A DNA stretch of 62,035 nt from positions 1 to 62,035 of the forward strand of contig NZ_LWBS01000338.1 in the NCBI RefSeq assembly GCF_001652265.1, read 5' to 3'. Every line of letters starts with the position of its first letter. Position 1 is the first letter of the stretch. This document shows positions 9,577-19,122 of this stretch, piece after piece. A program made the position numbers and the translations under genes. The notes under the pieces are model-generated. The model was not told where the DNA came from and made no database searches. It worked only from the letters and a program-made list of their open reading frames with translations. Source of the DNA: Rhizobium leguminosarum (GTDB lineage: Bacteria > Pseudomonadota > Alphaproteobacteria > Rhizobiales > Rhizobiaceae).

Positions 9577-11853
9577 TTATCCCACCGCTGCTAGCGACAT
9601 TTCCGCTTTGAGCGACTGGCCGCGCGAGGCGCCGACAACCGCGTCGACATCGAGGATGAGAGCGACGCGGCCGTCACCGAGAATGGTGGCGGCGGCAATG
9701 CCCGGCACATGGGTGTAGTTCGCCTCCAGGCTCTTGATGACCACCTGGCGCTGACCCTGGATGGCATCGACCATCAGAGCGCGCTGGCCGCCGCCTTCGG
9801 ATTCCACCAGAAGCGCCACGCCCTCGACCGGATTGGCCTGGGTCGCGCGGAAGTTCAGGATGCGGCCGACATCGACCAGCGGGCAGAAGCTGTTGCGGAT
9901 CGAGATCAGCCGGTGGTTCGCGCCGAAGGAGTGGATCGCGGCAGCTTCCGGCTGCAGGGTTTCGACGATTGCCGTCAGAGGCACGACCAGCGTCTGGCCG
10001 GCGACGGTGACCACCATGCCGTCGAGGACGGCGAGCGTCAGCGGCAGGCTCATGGTGAAGACCGAGCCGTGGCCCGGCTTCGAGGTGATGTTGATGCGGC
10101 CGCCGAGCGCCTGGATCGAACGCTTGACGACATCCATGCCGACGCCGCGACCGGAGATGTCGGAGATCTTGTCGGCCGTCGAGAAGCCCGGCAGGAAGAT
10201 CAGGTTGTCGATTTCCTCGTCCGACAGGTTGGAGTCGGCCGGGATGAGGTCGTTGTCGATCGCCTTCTGGCGGACCTTCTCGCGGTTGATGCCGGCGCCG
10301 TCGTCGGCAAGCTCGATCAGGATGCGTCCCGAACGATGCTTGGCGGTCAGGCGGACCGTGCCTTCGGTGTTCTTGCCGGCGGCTGCACGCTTTTCGGGCG
10401 TTTCGATGCCGTGGTCGACGGCGTTGCGGATCATGTGGGTCAGCGGTTCGGCCAGCTTGTCGATGACCGTCTTGTCGACTTCGGTGTTTTCACCTTCGGT
10501 GATCAGGCGGATCGACTTGCCGGTCATGTCGGCGATTTCGCGGACGATACGCGACATGCGCTGGAAGACCGGCTTCACCGGCTGCGCGCGGATCGCCATG
10601 ACCGAGTCCTGGATCTCGCGGGTGAGCTGCTGCAGCTCCTCGAGGCCCATATTGATCGAGGAGGTGCCGGTCGTGTCGTTCTCGATGACGCTCTGCGACA
10701 GCATCGCCTGGTTGATGACCAATTCGCCGACGAGGTTGATCAGGCGGTCGACACGGTCGAGATCGACGCGGATCGTCTGGCCGGCACCGGCGGCATTGTT
10801 CTGGGCGGCAGCACTTGCAGCGGCAGCTGCGGCGGCTGCCGATTCCTTCTTCTCGACCCGGGCGGCGACCATCTGCGTGACGTTGGAGGCAGTCTCGGCG
10901 GCGGCAACAGCGGCGGCCGTCTCTTCGGCGCGCGCGTCTGAGGCAGAAACCTCTTCCGTTGCGCCCGTTTCATCCAGGATCGACAGATCGAAGGGAACCG
11001 GCACCATCGGCAGTTCGTCGTTGCTGGTCGCGTCGGCCCTTGCTTCTGCGACCGGCTTCACCGTCAGTTCGCAATCCCACTCGGCGAATTCGAAGACGGT
11101 GCGAATGGCGTCCTCGCCCTTGTCCGTCTTGATCGTGACGTTCCAGAAGAAATAAGCGCCTTCCGGATCGAGTTCATCGAGGCCCGGCAGGTCATCCGTA
11201 TTGCAATAGATCGTCATTTCGCCGAGGCGCGAGAGATCGCGCAGCAGCAGGGTGGCGTCATTGCCCTTGGAATAGAGTTCGTAGCGCGGCTTGAAGATGA
11301 CTTCATAGGCCGGCATGCCGCCCGCATCGCCCTCGCCGTCAAAATCGTCGAAGGAAAAGGGGACTGGCTGGAAGCCGCTGTCGTCCGTCGGCTTGGGGGT
11401 CGGCGCCGGAGCGGCCTTTGCGGCGGCCTTCGGCGTAGGCGCCTCGGCTGACGCCGAGGGAGACGGCATTTCACCGTTGGCCAATGCCTCGAGCTCCCTG
11501 ACGAGGCCGCGGCTGCGGCTTTCATCGACGCTGCCGCCGTCGCGCGCAACGTTCGTCAGGTCGGCGAGCACGTCGGCCGACTTCAGCATCACCTTCAGGA
11601 CGTCCTGGTTCGGCTCAAGCTTGTTGGATCGAACGCAATCGAGAGTGGTCTCGAAGACATGGGCGAAGGCTACCAGATCGTCAAGGCCGAAGGCGCCGGC
11701 GCCGCCCTTGATCGAATGCACGGCACGGAACACCGCATTGACGGTTTCCGGATCGCGATCGCCATCATTCATTTTCAGAAGACCGGATTCCAACTCTGCG
11801 AGTTGTTCCTCGCACTCCTGGAAAAAGATCTCTTTGATTTCGTTCATATCCAT
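9577..11853 (-). CDS. cheA: Chemotaxis sensor histidine kinase CheA
   Basis: 758 residues. P1: the phosphorylated His46 in [14 protein letters not shown] long Ala/Pro-rich linker and P2-like region follow (about 130-330). Then P3 dimerisation ([20 protein letters not shown]). P4 kinase: N box [13 protein letters not shown]1 DDGAGI, G2 [10 protein letters not shown]5 is CheW-like (GQTLVVPL to the end). CheA autophosphorylates under receptor control and passes phosphate to CheY1, CheY2 and CheB. The unusually Ala-rich linker near residues 330-365 is low complexity. The ATG at 11853 was chosen; a second ATG two codons later is possible. Confidence 0.98.
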   Translation of the reverse strand: MDMNEIKEIFFQECEEQLAELESGLLKMNDGDRDPETVNAVFRAVHSIKGGAGAFGLDDLVAFAHVFETTLDCVRSNKLEPNQDVLKVMLKSADVLADLTNVARDGGSVDESRSRGLVRELEALANGEMPSPSASAEAPTPKAAAKAAPAPTPKPTDDSGFQPVPFSFDDFDGEGDAGGMPAYEVIFKPRYELYSKGNDATLLLRDLSRLGEMTIYCNTDDLPGLDELDPEGAYFFWNVTIKTDKGEDAIRTVFEFAEWDCELTVKPVAEARADATSNDELPMVPVPFDLSILDETGATEEVSASDARAEETAAAVAAAETASNVTQMVAARVEKKESAAAAAAAASAAAQNNAAGAGQTIRVDLDRVDRLINLVGELVINQAMLSQSVIENDTTGTSSINMGLEELQQLTREIQDSVMAIRAQPVKPVFQRMSRIVREIADMTGKSIRLITEGENTEVDKTVIDKLAEPLTHMIRNAVDHGIETPEKRAAAGKNTEGTVRLTAKHRSGRILIELADDGAGINREKVRQKAIDNDLIPADSNLSDEEIDNLIFLPGFSTADKISDISGRGVGMDVVKRSIQALGGRINITSKPGHGSVFTMSLPLTLAVLDGMVVTVAGQTLVVPLTAIVETLQPEAAAIHSFGANHRLISIRNSFCPLVDVGRILNFRATQANPVEGVALLVESEGGGQRALMVDAIQGQRQVVIKSLEANYTHVPGIAAATILGDGRVALILDVDAVVGASRGQSLKAEMSLAAVG

Positions 11854-11870
11854 AGGAGCAAATCCTGGGT

Positions 11871-12236
11871 TTAAGCGGTTACACGCTCAATGGCATCGAT
11901 CAGCTTGGCCGGGTCGAAAGGCTTGACGATCCAGCCCGTGGCACCGGCCTGGCGGGCGCGGTTCTTCTTTTCCGCGTCGCTTTCGGTGGTCAGAACCAGG
12001 ATCGGGATCGCCCGATATTTCTCGTTGCGGCGAACACCTTCGATGAAGCCGAAACCATCGAGGCGCGGCATGTTGATGTCGGTCACGATGACGTCAGGAT
12101 TGGACTCTTCGAGGATCTCGAGGCCCTCGATGCCGTCTTCCGCCTGGATCGTCTCGAAGCCGGCATTGTTCAGCGTCACGAGAAGCATGTTTCGGATGGT
12201 GCGGGAATCATCCACGGTCAGCACTTTTTTCTTCAT
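11871..12236 (-). CDS. cheY1: Chemotaxis response regulator CheY1 (phosphate sink)
   Basis: 121 residues, a single receiver domain with DD at 9-10, D53 (VTDINMPRLDG), Thr in VLTTES and Lys in VKPFD. In alphaproteobacteria with two CheY proteins this upstream one drains phosphate from CheA and so shortens the signal from CheY2. It lies between cheS and cheA and overlaps cheS by four bases, fitting the known CheA-CheS-CheY1 interplay. Confidence 0.95.
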   Translation of the reverse strand: MKKKVLTVDDSRTIRNMLLVTLNNAGFETIQAEDGIEGLEILEESNPDVIVTDINMPRLDGFGFIEGVRRNEKYRAIPILVLTTESDAEKKNRARQAGATGWIVKPFDPAKLIDAIERVTA

Positions 12237-12529
12237 TGCCGAATCTCCTTGGCAAGCAGGTGGTCAATATTGACGCCTACCAGCTGCATGGTTTTCTGAA
12301 ATGCGTCGGACACCTTGGAGAAGGTGAACGGCTGCTTGTCCTGCTCCCAGGTCTTCTCGGCGGACATCAGAACCTGGGCGCAAAGAGCACCGATCCGTTC
12401 AACGCCGGAAGCGTCTATCGAAAGACCGCTACCCCTGAGAGAGAGGAGTTTATCGCGCAAGGCGGAAGCCTCGTTGAGGTCGAGCACCGCTGTCAAATCC
12501 AGCGTCTTGCCACTCTTCTTTGCTGCCAT
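12233..12529 (-). CDS. cheS: STAS-domain chemotaxis protein CheS
   Basis: 98 residues forming one STAS domain (LDLTAVLDLNEASALRDKLL; LSIDASGVERIGALCAQVLM). In S. meliloti the equivalent protein binds CheA and speeds removal of phosphate from CheY1. Length, position after icpA and coupling to cheY1 (four-base overlap) agree with that. Note the loop carries DASGV where anti-sigma antagonists have a phosphorylatable Ser; an SG pair is retained. Confidence 0.87.
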   Translation of the reverse strand: MAAKKSGKTLDLTAVLDLNEASALRDKLLSLRGSGLSIDASGVERIGALCAQVLMSAEKTWEQDKQPFTFSKVSDAFQKTMQLVGVNIDHLLAKEIRQ

Positions 12530-12592
12530 CAGCTTTTCCTTGTCCCCTTGTCCCCGGCCCGAGAAGACGAGCTGAGGCGATCATCCGATAGG

Positions 12593-14227
12593 TTAGTAAA
12601 CATTCCGCCCACCTCCGACGCTTGCGAAGGGCCGCGGAAGGCCAAAATCGTCATTTTCGTATCCGTCCTCGGCCAGTGCCGGACGAGCGGCGACCTCGAT
12701 GGCGCGCGGCGGCGTCACGCGAACCGGCCCAGGGCGCCCGGCTGTGGCGTTTTCCCGGGCGATGCGGAATTCGCGAATCGTCTGGCCGAGTTCGAGAATG
12801 ACGGCGTGGAGGTGGTCGGCGCCTTCAGCCGAGCGCTCCGCAAGGCCGGCACTATCGGCCACCTCGCCACCCAGGCCCTTGACGTCGGCTGTTACGCTGT
12901 CGAGGCTTGCGGCATGTTCGCCGGTTCGGGTGGCGATGCCTGATATGGCGGCGTTGATGTCGGTGACCTGGCGTACGATGCTGCCGATCGAATCCTGTGT
13001 GCGGCCGACCATCTGCACGCCGGCATTGACCTGCGCCTTGGTCGTCGTCACCAGCGTCTTGATCTCGCGGGCGGCTTCGGCCGAGCGCTGGGCAAGGGCG
13101 CGGACTTCCTGGGCGACGACGGCAAAACCGCGGCCGGAATCGCCGGCGCGAGCAGCTTCGATGCCGGCATTCAGCGCCAGGAGATTGGTCTGGAAGGCGA
13201 TCTCGTCGATCGCACCGATGATCTGGCCGATCTTTTCGGCCGACTGCTCGATATCGGCCATGGCGCTGATCGCGCGGCCGACGACCTCGCCGCTTTCCTC
13301 GACGGCAGCGCGCGTCGTGGCGGCCGCCTGTTCGGCAGCGCGGCTGTCGGCGGCGCCATCGCGGACGCTACCGGCGATGCCGGAAAGGGCCGCGGCGGAA
13401 AGCTGCAGCCGGTCGGCCTGGCCAGAAGCCGTGCCGGCAAACTGCCGCGACAGACCGGCAAGCGAGCCCGTCGCCGCTTCGGCCTTGACCGTGCGCTCGG
13501 TAATGGCGGTGAACTCGGCCTGGAGGCCATCCAACGCGCCGTTCAGCGCGGCGGCGATCCCGCCATAGGCGCCATCGCCGTCGACAGGCGCGCGTCGCGT
13601 CAGGTCGCGTGCGGACAGGCCTTCGATGACATCGCCGAAGATCCGGGCGATCTCAGCCTCGTTGTCGGCGCGCTGATCGGCGAGCGCGCGCTGCTCCCCG
13701 GCGCGCAGCGCATTGAAGCGAAGCGAGACGGCAATTTCCACATCGACCATGACGATGCGGATGATCGCTGTCATCAGATCGGAGATTTCGCGGGTCCGGC
13801 GCTTGGCCGACGGCAGCACCGGACGGCCGGCGATCTCCTCGGCGAGGCCGGAAACGACATGTTCCAGCATGACGCCATGGCCGGCCACGTGCCAGCGCGG
13901 GTCGAGGCCCATCTTGCTTTCGGTATCGGAGAGAACCTTGACGCGCTCGGCATAGAGGCTGTCGAACCGTGCATCCGTCAGCACGTCCCAATGCGAGGAC
14001 TGCAGATCATGCAGGCGCTCGACCTGGCGCTCGCTCTCGAAATTGCGCGAGGCGTCGGGGAATGACTGGAACCTATGGAAGAGATCCCTCAGGCCCGCCT
14101 TCAGATGCGCTTCGAGGGCCGGCCGGTTGCGGCGCACCAGCTCGCACTGGTCGGCATCGAGACCGGCAAAGCGCAGACGGTCGCGCAAGCTGCCTGCCTG
14201 CGCGCCACGAGCCTGATCTGATGGCAT
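12593..14227 (-). CDS. icpA: Soluble methyl-accepting chemotaxis protein IcpA with degenerate globin domain
   Basis: 544 residues from the ATG at 14227 (GAGGCAGG upstream; the TTG at 14239 overlaps that site). No membrane segment is seen, so it is a cytoplasmic receptor. Residues 1-175 have the globin-coupled-sensor pattern, including the diagnostic MGLDPRWH (about 106-113). A HAMP-like linker and the MCP signalling hairpin follow, with the tip region [20 protein letters not shown] near 345. The histidine that binds heme in HemAT-type sensors aligns with Glu103 here, so heme binding by the usual ligand is not expected. First gene of the che operon; a perfect inverted repeat lies 33 bases upstream. 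Confidence 0.9.
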   Translation of the reverse strand: MPSDQARGAQAGSLRDRLRFAGLDADQCELVRRNRPALEAHLKAGLRDLFHRFQSFPDASRNFESERQVERLHDLQSSHWDVLTDARFDSLYAERVKVLSDTESKMGLDPRWHVAGHGVMLEHVVSGLAEEIAGRPVLPSAKRRTREISDLMTAIIRIVMVDVEIAVSLRFNALRAGEQRALADQRADNEAEIARIFGDVIEGLSARDLTRRAPVDGDGAYGGIAAALNGALDGLQAEFTAITERTVKAEAATGSLAGLSRQFAGTASGQADRLQLSAAALSGIAGSVRDGAADSRAAEQAAATTRAAVEESGEVVGRAISAMADIEQSAEKIGQIIGAIDEIAFQTNLLALNAGIEAARAGDSGRGFAVVAQEVRALAQRSAEAAREIKTLVTTTKAQVNAGVQMVGRTQDSIGSIVRQVTDINAAISGIATRTGEHAASLDSVTADVKGLGGEVADSAGLAERSAEGADHLHAVILELGQTIREFRIARENATAGRPGPVRVTPPRAIEVAARPALAEDGYENDDFGLPRPFASVGGGRNVY

Positions 14228-14259
14228 ATCCTGCCTCAACGCCTGTCCCCAACCACTTT

Positions 14260-14275
14260 CCGGGCGAACGCCCGG
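14260..14275. promoter_or_regulatory. Inverted repeat upstream of icpA
   Basis: CCGGGCG-aa-CGCCCGG is a perfect inverted repeat centred about 40 bases before the icpA start codon on the minus strand. It lies in the probable leader or promoter of the whole chemotaxis operon. It could be a protein-binding site or an mRNA hairpin; nothing in the sequence decides this. Confidence 0.4.
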
Positions 14276-14657
14276 CCAAAAACTTGCGCAGCATCCGTTG
14301 AACGCGAAGCGTGGAGACGGTCCTCACCACCGGTTACAACCGGCGGATCGAGCCCCCTTATCAGCTATGTTTCGGAGCTGTCTGAAGAGATGGATACCGG
14401 ATCAACCCGGTACGGCGGGACGGCGTCATGCCTGGTGGGAACGAGTGCATCTTCCCATTCCGACGTGTAAACCAATGTTTATGGTTAATTCCTTGCTTGA
14501 AGGTTAATAAGCCTTTCGCGATGCAGGCTTTTGAAGCAATTCAAGGCCGTTCACAACAAATACTGCCGCGGAGTTGCACGGCTGCTACAAGGCACACGCA
14601 AGCTCCGTGTTATATGCCGGTCGATAACCAAGACATGACGTCGACAAGGACAGAGCA
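14276..14657. other. Intergenic region upstream of the che operon
   Basis: About 380 bases without a convincing gene. Two perfect short inverted repeats are present: CCGGTT-ac-AACCGG (14330-14343) and TACCGG-atcaac-CCGGTA (14395-14412). Their shared CCGGT core and closeness to the operon promoter make them candidate regulatory sites, but no known motif is matched. The stretch 14470-14520 is A/T-rich and could hold a promoter. Confidence 0.4.
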
Positions 14658-14771
14658 ATGATTGTTCTCGGATTGGGTTCCTGCTTGATTGCAATGACGC
14701 TGCTTGCCGCCGTCGCCCGTCTCGATTTTCTCGCTGCAAATCGCGATCTCCGCGCACTTCGGGTGTTCTAA
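14658..14771 (+). CDS. Possible 37-residue membrane peptide
   Basis: An ATG with AAGGA ten bases upstream opens a 37-codon frame: a hydrophobic segment (MIVLGLGSCLIAMTLLAAVA) followed by a polar tail (RLDFLAANRDLRALRVF). This is the layout of a small single-span membrane protein. Its TAA stop is made from the first bases of the RIME-like repeat at 14768, so the repeat may have truncated or fixed its end. No known family is recognised. Confidence 0.45.
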   Translation: MIVLGLGSCLIAMTLLAAVARLDFLAANRDLRALRVF

Positions 14772-14869
14772 AGCGCGTCGCGATCTTTCAGATACGCTCT
14801 TCGCGCTTTAGATTTTTACTTTTACGCATGCCGTTACCGCCGCTGCACAGTTTTGCGCGACATGCTTTA
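14768..14869 (+). repeat. RIME-like intergenic palindromic element
   Basis: Same architecture as the copy at 311: CTAAAGCGCGTCGCGA ... TCGCGCTTTAG (14768-14811), then GCATGCCG ... GCGACATGC (14826-14865). The left arms are slightly diverged. It lies between the small ORF at 14658 and the glycosyltransferase gene, about 90 bases before the latter's start. Confidence 0.75.
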
Positions 14870-14955
14870 TACTGATCTCCACCCTTCCCCGTTGGCAGTC
14901 CGGCACCTTTGGTGTATCGCACTCGCGCCTTTCATGTCAGCGGAACTATCGGTTC

Positions 14956-16398
14956 ATGTCCCCCAGATCTGGTCTCCTCATCGTTCTTGGCTTCACGCTC
15001 TGGCGCGTCGTCACGCTCAATTTCGATGCGACGGACCTTTTCGTCGACGAGGCGCAGTACTGGTTCTGGTCGCAGAATCTCGATCTCGGCTATTATTCCA
15101 AGCCGCCGATGATTGCCTGGGTGATCCGGGCGATGACCGAGCTTTCCGGCTCCAACGCCATCTATTGGATCAGGCTGCTCGGACCGCTGATCCACATGGC
15201 GGCCGCACTGGTGCTGATGAAGACGGCAAAACGTTTCGTCGGGCCGGAGATCGAAGGCTGGACGGGCGCCACCTACATCACGCTCCCCGGCGTGGCGCTT
15301 TCTTCGGTGTTCTTCTCGACTGACGTGATCCTGCTGTTTTTCATCGCAATCGCCTTACTTGCCTATTTCGGCTTGACGCAGCGACGCTCGGTCGGTCTGG
15401 CGCTCGTCATGGGCCTTAGCGTCGGCCTCGCCTTCCTGACGAAATATGCTGTACTGTTCGTCGTTCCGGGCGGCGCGCTTGCCCTCCTCCTCATTCCGGC
15501 GGCGCGCATCGCCATTCGGGATTTCATCAACGCGGTCGCGGTCGCGGCGGTCGTCGCCTTGCCGAATCTCTGGTGGAACCTGCGGCACGACAATACGACG
15601 GTGCGGCATACACAGGATATCGCCCATTGGAGCGAACTCGGCATCAATGTCCGTCGCGGGCTTGAATTCTTCTCCGCCCAATTCGGCGTGGTCGGGCCGA
15701 TCATCTTCTTTGCGATGCTCTGGGCGGTCTATCGCATGATCAAGGGTAGGAGCAACGATCGCGAAAAGATGCTGGTCTGGCTGTCGATGCCGGTGGTGGT
15801 TCTCATCACGCTACAGGCAACGGTCGCCAAGGCCTATGCCAACTGGGCCGTGACTGCCTATGTCGCGGGCACCATTCTTGCCGTCTGGCTGCTTTACCGG
15901 ATGTGGCCGAAGGGGCTCAGGCTGTCGCTGACCATCAACGGCATCGCCAGCTTGCTCTTTCCGTTGGCGACGATCTTTCCGCATCAGTTGCTGCTGCCGA
16001 ACGGCGACGCGCTGATGAAGCGCTATCTCGGCCGTGCCGAAGTCAGCCGCGAGGCCGCCGCACTTGCAGCTCAGGCCGGTACCGACATCATCGTCACCGA
16101 CAATCGCGACATGGTCGCCGATCTTTTCTATACGCTCCGCGATGCATCCTACCGGATCTATGCGCGGGCGCCCGCGGGCCTTCCAGAGAGCTATTACGAG
16201 CAGGAATTCGCTCTGCCGGCCGACATCACCGGCAAGGTGCTGTTCCTGACGGACGGACCCTTCACCTGCGCCACCGAGACACCCGAGGTGCTGAAGAACT
16301 GGCAGCCGACGGAAGGCAACTACAAGGGCAAGGCGCTTTCTGCCTACAAGGTCTCTGCCGCCTGCCTGGCGCCTGAGCCGGTTCAGCCTGCCCGATGA
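14956..16398 (+). CDS. rgtD: ArnT-family glycosyltransferase, probably lipid A galacturonosyltransferase RgtD
   Basis: 480 residues, about ten to twelve membrane segments. The first periplasmic loop carries the acidic motif of this superfamily (FVDEAQYW), followed by YYSKPPMIAW, which is typical of ArnT/PMT-like enzymes that take sugar from dodecaprenyl phosphate. In R. leguminosarum the lipid A 4'-galacturonosyltransferase RgtD is, to my recollection, encoded next to the main che cluster, and this gene lies directly beside icpA. The family is certain from sequence; the exact acceptor (lipid A rather than LPS core, as for RgtA-C) is an inference from position. The soluble C-terminal part (residues 350-480) is well formed, so the gene looks intact. 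Confidence 0.75.
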   Translation: MSPRSGLLIVLGFTLWRVVTLNFDATDLFVDEAQYWFWSQNLDLGYYSKPPMIAWVIRAMTELSGSNAIYWIRLLGPLIHMAAALVLMKTAKRFVGPEIEGWTGATYITLPGVALSSVFFSTDVILLFFIAIALLAYFGLTQRRSVGLALVMGLSVGLAFLTKYAVLFVVPGGALALLLIPAARIAIRDFINAVAVAAVVALPNLWWNLRHDNTTVRHTQDIAHWSELGINVRRGLEFFSAQFGVVGPIIFFAMLWAVYRMIKGRSNDREKMLVWLSMPVVVLITLQATVAKAYANWAVTAYVAGTILAVWLLYRMWPKGLRLSLTINGIASLLFPLATIFPHQLLLPNGDALMKRYLGRAEVSREAAALAAQAGTDIIVTDNRDMVADLFYTLRDASYRIYARAPAGLPESYYEQEFALPADITGKVLFLTDGPFTCATETPEVLKNWQPTEGNYKGKALSAYKVSAACLAPEPVQPAR

Positions 16399-16404
16399 CA
16401 GAGC

Positions 16405-16457
16405 CGCACGTCTTTTCGAGAGGCGCAGAGGGCACTGTAACCCTTTGAATTATGCAG
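16405..16457 (-). repeat. Palindromic intergenic repeat, 'gcgtct-tttc' family
   Basis: The stretch 'cacgtcttttcgagaggcgcagag' to 'ctgtaaccctttgaattatgcagt' is the reverse orientation of the repeat family at 21719, 21856 and 41958. The terminal 'aattatgcag' matches the element at 31637-31741. It fills the gap between two convergent genes and overlaps the last codons of the HTH gene. Confidence 0.6.
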
Positions 16458-16749
16458 TAGGCAGGCAAAGGCCGGTGCCTGCCCCTTCGATCTCCACGAA
16501 TTTGACACCGCCCTCCTCGAAGGCGAGGCGTAGCTGCGCCTCAGTCGCGCGGTGGATGTCGTGGTGCCGGCCTTCATAATCGCGGATGGTGCTGCGCGAG
16601 ACGGCAGCCCTCTCGGCAAGATCGGTCTGGGTCCAGTCGAGCAGGCCACGCGCCGCGCGGCAGAGAGCAGGAGTGAGAATTGTTTCCCTTGCGCCTTGAC
16701 CCATGATTTCAAGTTGCCCATATTGGTCGATATAAACCATATATGTCAT
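16450..16749 (-). CDS. Small XRE-type HTH regulator
   Basis: 99 residues with one Cro/C1-type helix-turn-helix (ARGLLDWTQTDLAERAAVSR, then STIRDYEGRHHDI) and a short C-terminal extension often seen in proteins of this kind (LRLAFEEGGVKFVEIEG). The start may be internal: Met4 or Met16 are alternatives, and no start has a strong ribosome site. It is divergent from the antiporter gene 35 bases away, so it may regulate that promoter. Function otherwise unknown. Confidence 0.8.
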   Translation of the reverse strand: MTYMVYIDQYGQLEIMGQGARETILTPALCRAARGLLDWTQTDLAERAAVSRSTIRDYEGRHHDIHRATEAQLRLAFEEGGVKFVEIEGAGTGLCLPTA

Positions 16750-16783
16750 ATTACGAACGGGATTTCCAGATCAGGAGACAGCG

Positions 16784-18604
16784 ATGCCACACGATACGCC
16801 CCTGATTTCGACAATCGTCGGCGGCCTCGTGCTGGCTTTCATCTTCGGCGCCTTTGCCCATCGGCTGCGGATGCCGCCGCTCGTCGGTTATCTCATCGCC
16901 GGCGTGCTTGTGGGGCCACATACGCCAGGTTATGTGGCGGATCAGAACCTTGCGCCGGAGTTGGCCGAAATCGGTGTCATCCTGCTGATGTTCGGCGTCG
17001 GGCTGCACTTCTCCCTGAAAGACCTGCTGTCGGTGCGTGGCATCGCCGTGCCCGGCGCGATCGTGCAGATCGCCTTCGCGACGCTGCTCGGCTGGGGGCT
17101 CGGCGCCTTCATGGGCTGGCCGACCGGCGGCAGCCTGGTCTTCGGCCTGGCGCTTTCGGTCGCTTCCACCGTCGTGCTCCTGAAGGCGCTGCAGGAGCGG
17201 CGCCTGGTCGAAACCGAGCGCGGCAGGATCGCCGTCGGCTGGCTGATCGTCGAGGATCTCGCCATGGTGCTGGCGCTGGTGCTGATCCCGGCCGCAGCCA
17301 GCATCGGCGGTGAGGGTCACGCTCCTGTCGAACCGCTCTCGGCCGCGCTCAGCCGCCTGTTCGGCCTCGATCTCGGCATCGGCGGCATGATCGCCATGAC
17401 GCTGGTGAAGGTGGCACTGTTCGTGGCGCTGATGCTGGTTTTCGGCCGCAAGCTCATTCCCTGGACGATGCACCGCATCGCCCATACCGGTTCGCGCGAA
17501 CTCTTCCGGCTCGGCGTGCTGGCGATCGCGCTCGGCGTTGCCTTCGGCGCGGCGAAGCTCTTTGGCGTGTCGCTGGCGCTCGGTGCCTTCTTCGCCGGCA
17601 TGGTGCTTGCCGAAAGCGAGCTCAGCCACCGCGCCGCGCAGGAAAGCCTGCCGTTGCGCGACGCTTTCGCCGTGCTGTTCTTCGTCTCGGTCGGGATGCT
17701 GTTCGATCCGAACATCCTGATCGACAAGCCGCTGCCGATCCTTGCCACCATCTTCATCATCGTCGTCGGCAAGTCCGTCGCCGCCTTGCTGATCGTGCTC
17801 GCCTTCAAGAAGCCGCTCGGCACGGCGCTGACGATTTCGGCAAGCCTCGGCCAGATCGGCGAATTCTCCTTCATCCTCGCCGCCCTCGGCGTCGAACTCG
17901 GGCTGCTGCCGGAAGAAGGCCGCGATCTGATCCTTGCCGGCGCCATCATCTCGATCATTCTCAATCCGCTGCTGTTCTTCCTTTGCGACCGTATGCGGCC
18001 GCTGCTGGATGGTGCAAAGCGGGAAGATGTCGTGGCAGACCCTGCTCCCGCTGCAGATGCGATAGCAGCGCAGGAGGAGATGCCGCCTGAAGACGACGAG
18101 GTGCACCCGACCGCTCTCAGTGGCCACGCCATTCTCGTCGGCTATGGGCGGGTTGGCAGCATCGTCGGACAGAATCTCAAGTCGTCAGCCACACCTTTTC
18201 TCGTCGTCGAGGACTCCGACAAGCGCATCGGCGAGCTGAAGGCGCAAGGTATTGAAACTCTGGCGGGCAATGCGGTGATGCGGGAAACGCTCGACCTTGC
18301 CAATCTTTCTGGCGCCCGCAGCATTGCCATCGCCATCCCCAACGCCTTCGAGGCCTGCCGCATCGCCGAGCAGGCGCGCAGCGTCAATCCATCGATCCTC
18401 ATCGTCGCCCGCGCCCATTCCGACGCCGAGGTCGATGAACTGAAGCACTATGGCGCCGACACCGTCATCATGGGTGAGCGTGAAATCGCGCTGGGCATGG
18501 TTGACCGGCTCGCCCAAGTGCATCATGAGAGTGTGCCCTATGAAGACAGGCATGGGCCTGATACAATTATGCCGACGGATGACTCTCCGCCGGAAAGAAA
18601 ATGA
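16784..18604 (+). CDS. ybaL: YbaL/Kef-type monovalent cation:proton antiporter
   Basis: 606 residues. The N-terminal 390 residues are a CPA2 antiporter with about twelve membrane helices. Its opening follows E. coli YbaL closely (TPLISTIVGGLVLAFIFG; LAEIGVILLMFGVGLHFSLK). A cytoplasmic acidic linker (about 400-450) leads to a TrkA-N/RCK domain with a Rossmann nucleotide site (GHAILVGYGRVGSIVG). Such proteins move K+ or Na+ against H+ and are gated by nucleotides. The ribosome site is AGGAG (16773-16777). The small HTH gene is divergent. Exact ion and trigger are not shown. Confidence 0.9.
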   Translation: MPHDTPLISTIVGGLVLAFIFGAFAHRLRMPPLVGYLIAGVLVGPHTPGYVADQNLAPELAEIGVILLMFGVGLHFSLKDLLSVRGIAVPGAIVQIAFATLLGWGLGAFMGWPTGGSLVFGLALSVASTVVLLKALQERRLVETERGRIAVGWLIVEDLAMVLALVLIPAAASIGGEGHAPVEPLSAALSRLFGLDLGIGGMIAMTLVKVALFVALMLVFGRKLIPWTMHRIAHTGSRELFRLGVLAIALGVAFGAAKLFGVSLALGAFFAGMVLAESELSHRAAQESLPLRDAFAVLFFVSVGMLFDPNILIDKPLPILATIFIIVVGKSVAALLIVLAFKKPLGTALTISASLGQIGEFSFILAALGVELGLLPEEGRDLILAGAIISIILNPLLFFLCDRMRPLLDGAKREDVVADPAPAADAIAAQEEMPPEDDEVHPTALSGHAILVGYGRVGSIVGQNLKSSATPFLVVEDSDKRIGELKAQGIETLAGNAVMRETLDLANLSGARSIAIAIPNAFEACRIAEQARSVNPSILIVARAHSDAEVDELKHYGADTVIMGEREIALGMVDRLAQVHHESVPYEDRHGPDTIMPTDDSPPERK

Positions 18605-18658
18605 GAGATTGGCGCGCTTTTGAGCCGATACGGGAGTGACATCGCCGGGACGGAGAAG

Positions 18659-19039
18659 ATGGAGCTGGACCAGCGCCGTCTGACGAGCCGTATCGCCGCT
18701 TCCCTCCTCGTCGCCATCCTTGCCTATCTCGGCCTGCTTTTCGGCGGCAACCTGGTGATCTCGCCGGCCGCCGCCGTCAATACGCTTTCCTCTTCCGATC
18801 GGGATTTGCAGCCGCCGCAGCTGACTGCGCGCGATACCGTGCGCGGGTTGCTTGCCACCGAACGCAAGCTTGCGCCGAAGCAGGCGGCGCACGATGCCGG
18901 ATCGCCTGCCCTTGCCGCCGCTCCGGCCCTTAATTTCGCCGGCTGGAACATATCAGCCGCTTTTCCGGCATTCGAAGCTTCGCTTCACGCCGCAGTCTCC
19001 AGGACCCATCAGCCGCGCGCACCGCCGGTCGCTGTCTGA
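18659..19039 (+). CDS. Hypothetical membrane-anchored protein upstream of secDF
   Basis: 126 residues from the ATG at 18659, which has GGAG just upstream; a TTG at 18620 would add 13 residues. One N-terminal membrane segment (ASLLVAILAYLGLLFGGNLV) is followed by an Ala/Pro-rich, low-complexity tail. No domain is recognised. It sits between the antiporter and secDF, so it may be a small envelope protein. The tail's composition leaves some doubt that the whole frame is translated. Confidence 0.55.
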   Translation: MELDQRRLTSRIAASLLVAILAYLGLLFGGNLVISPAAAVNTLSSSDRDLQPPQLTARDTVRGLLATERKLAPKQAAHDAGSPALAAAPALNFAGWNISAAFPAFEASLHAAVSRTHQPRAPPVAV

Positions 19040-19122
19040 CGCTCGCGCCGATCGGCGCTTCCGACCATTGACGACATGCCGCCAGCGCCCGAGCGCCGGC
19101 CCTCGATATCAAGGAATACAAC

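Noticed and set aside
9709..11155. Long open frames on the plus strand across cheA (up to 464 codons)
   Set aside because: They are antisense shadows of GC-rich cheA codons; the cheA frame has all kinase motifs.
14465..14515. Possible CtrA boxes (TTAA repeats) upstream of the che operon
   Set aside because: The two TTAA are 15 bases apart, not seven as the CtrA consensus requires.
16751..18127. Long minus-strand frame across the antiporter gene
   Set aside because: Composition is His/Arg/Gln-rich with no domain; it mirrors the membrane-protein codons of the real gene.
18620..18658. TTG start for the gene upstream of secDF
   Set aside because: No ribosome site; the ATG at 18659 has GGAG at suitable distance.
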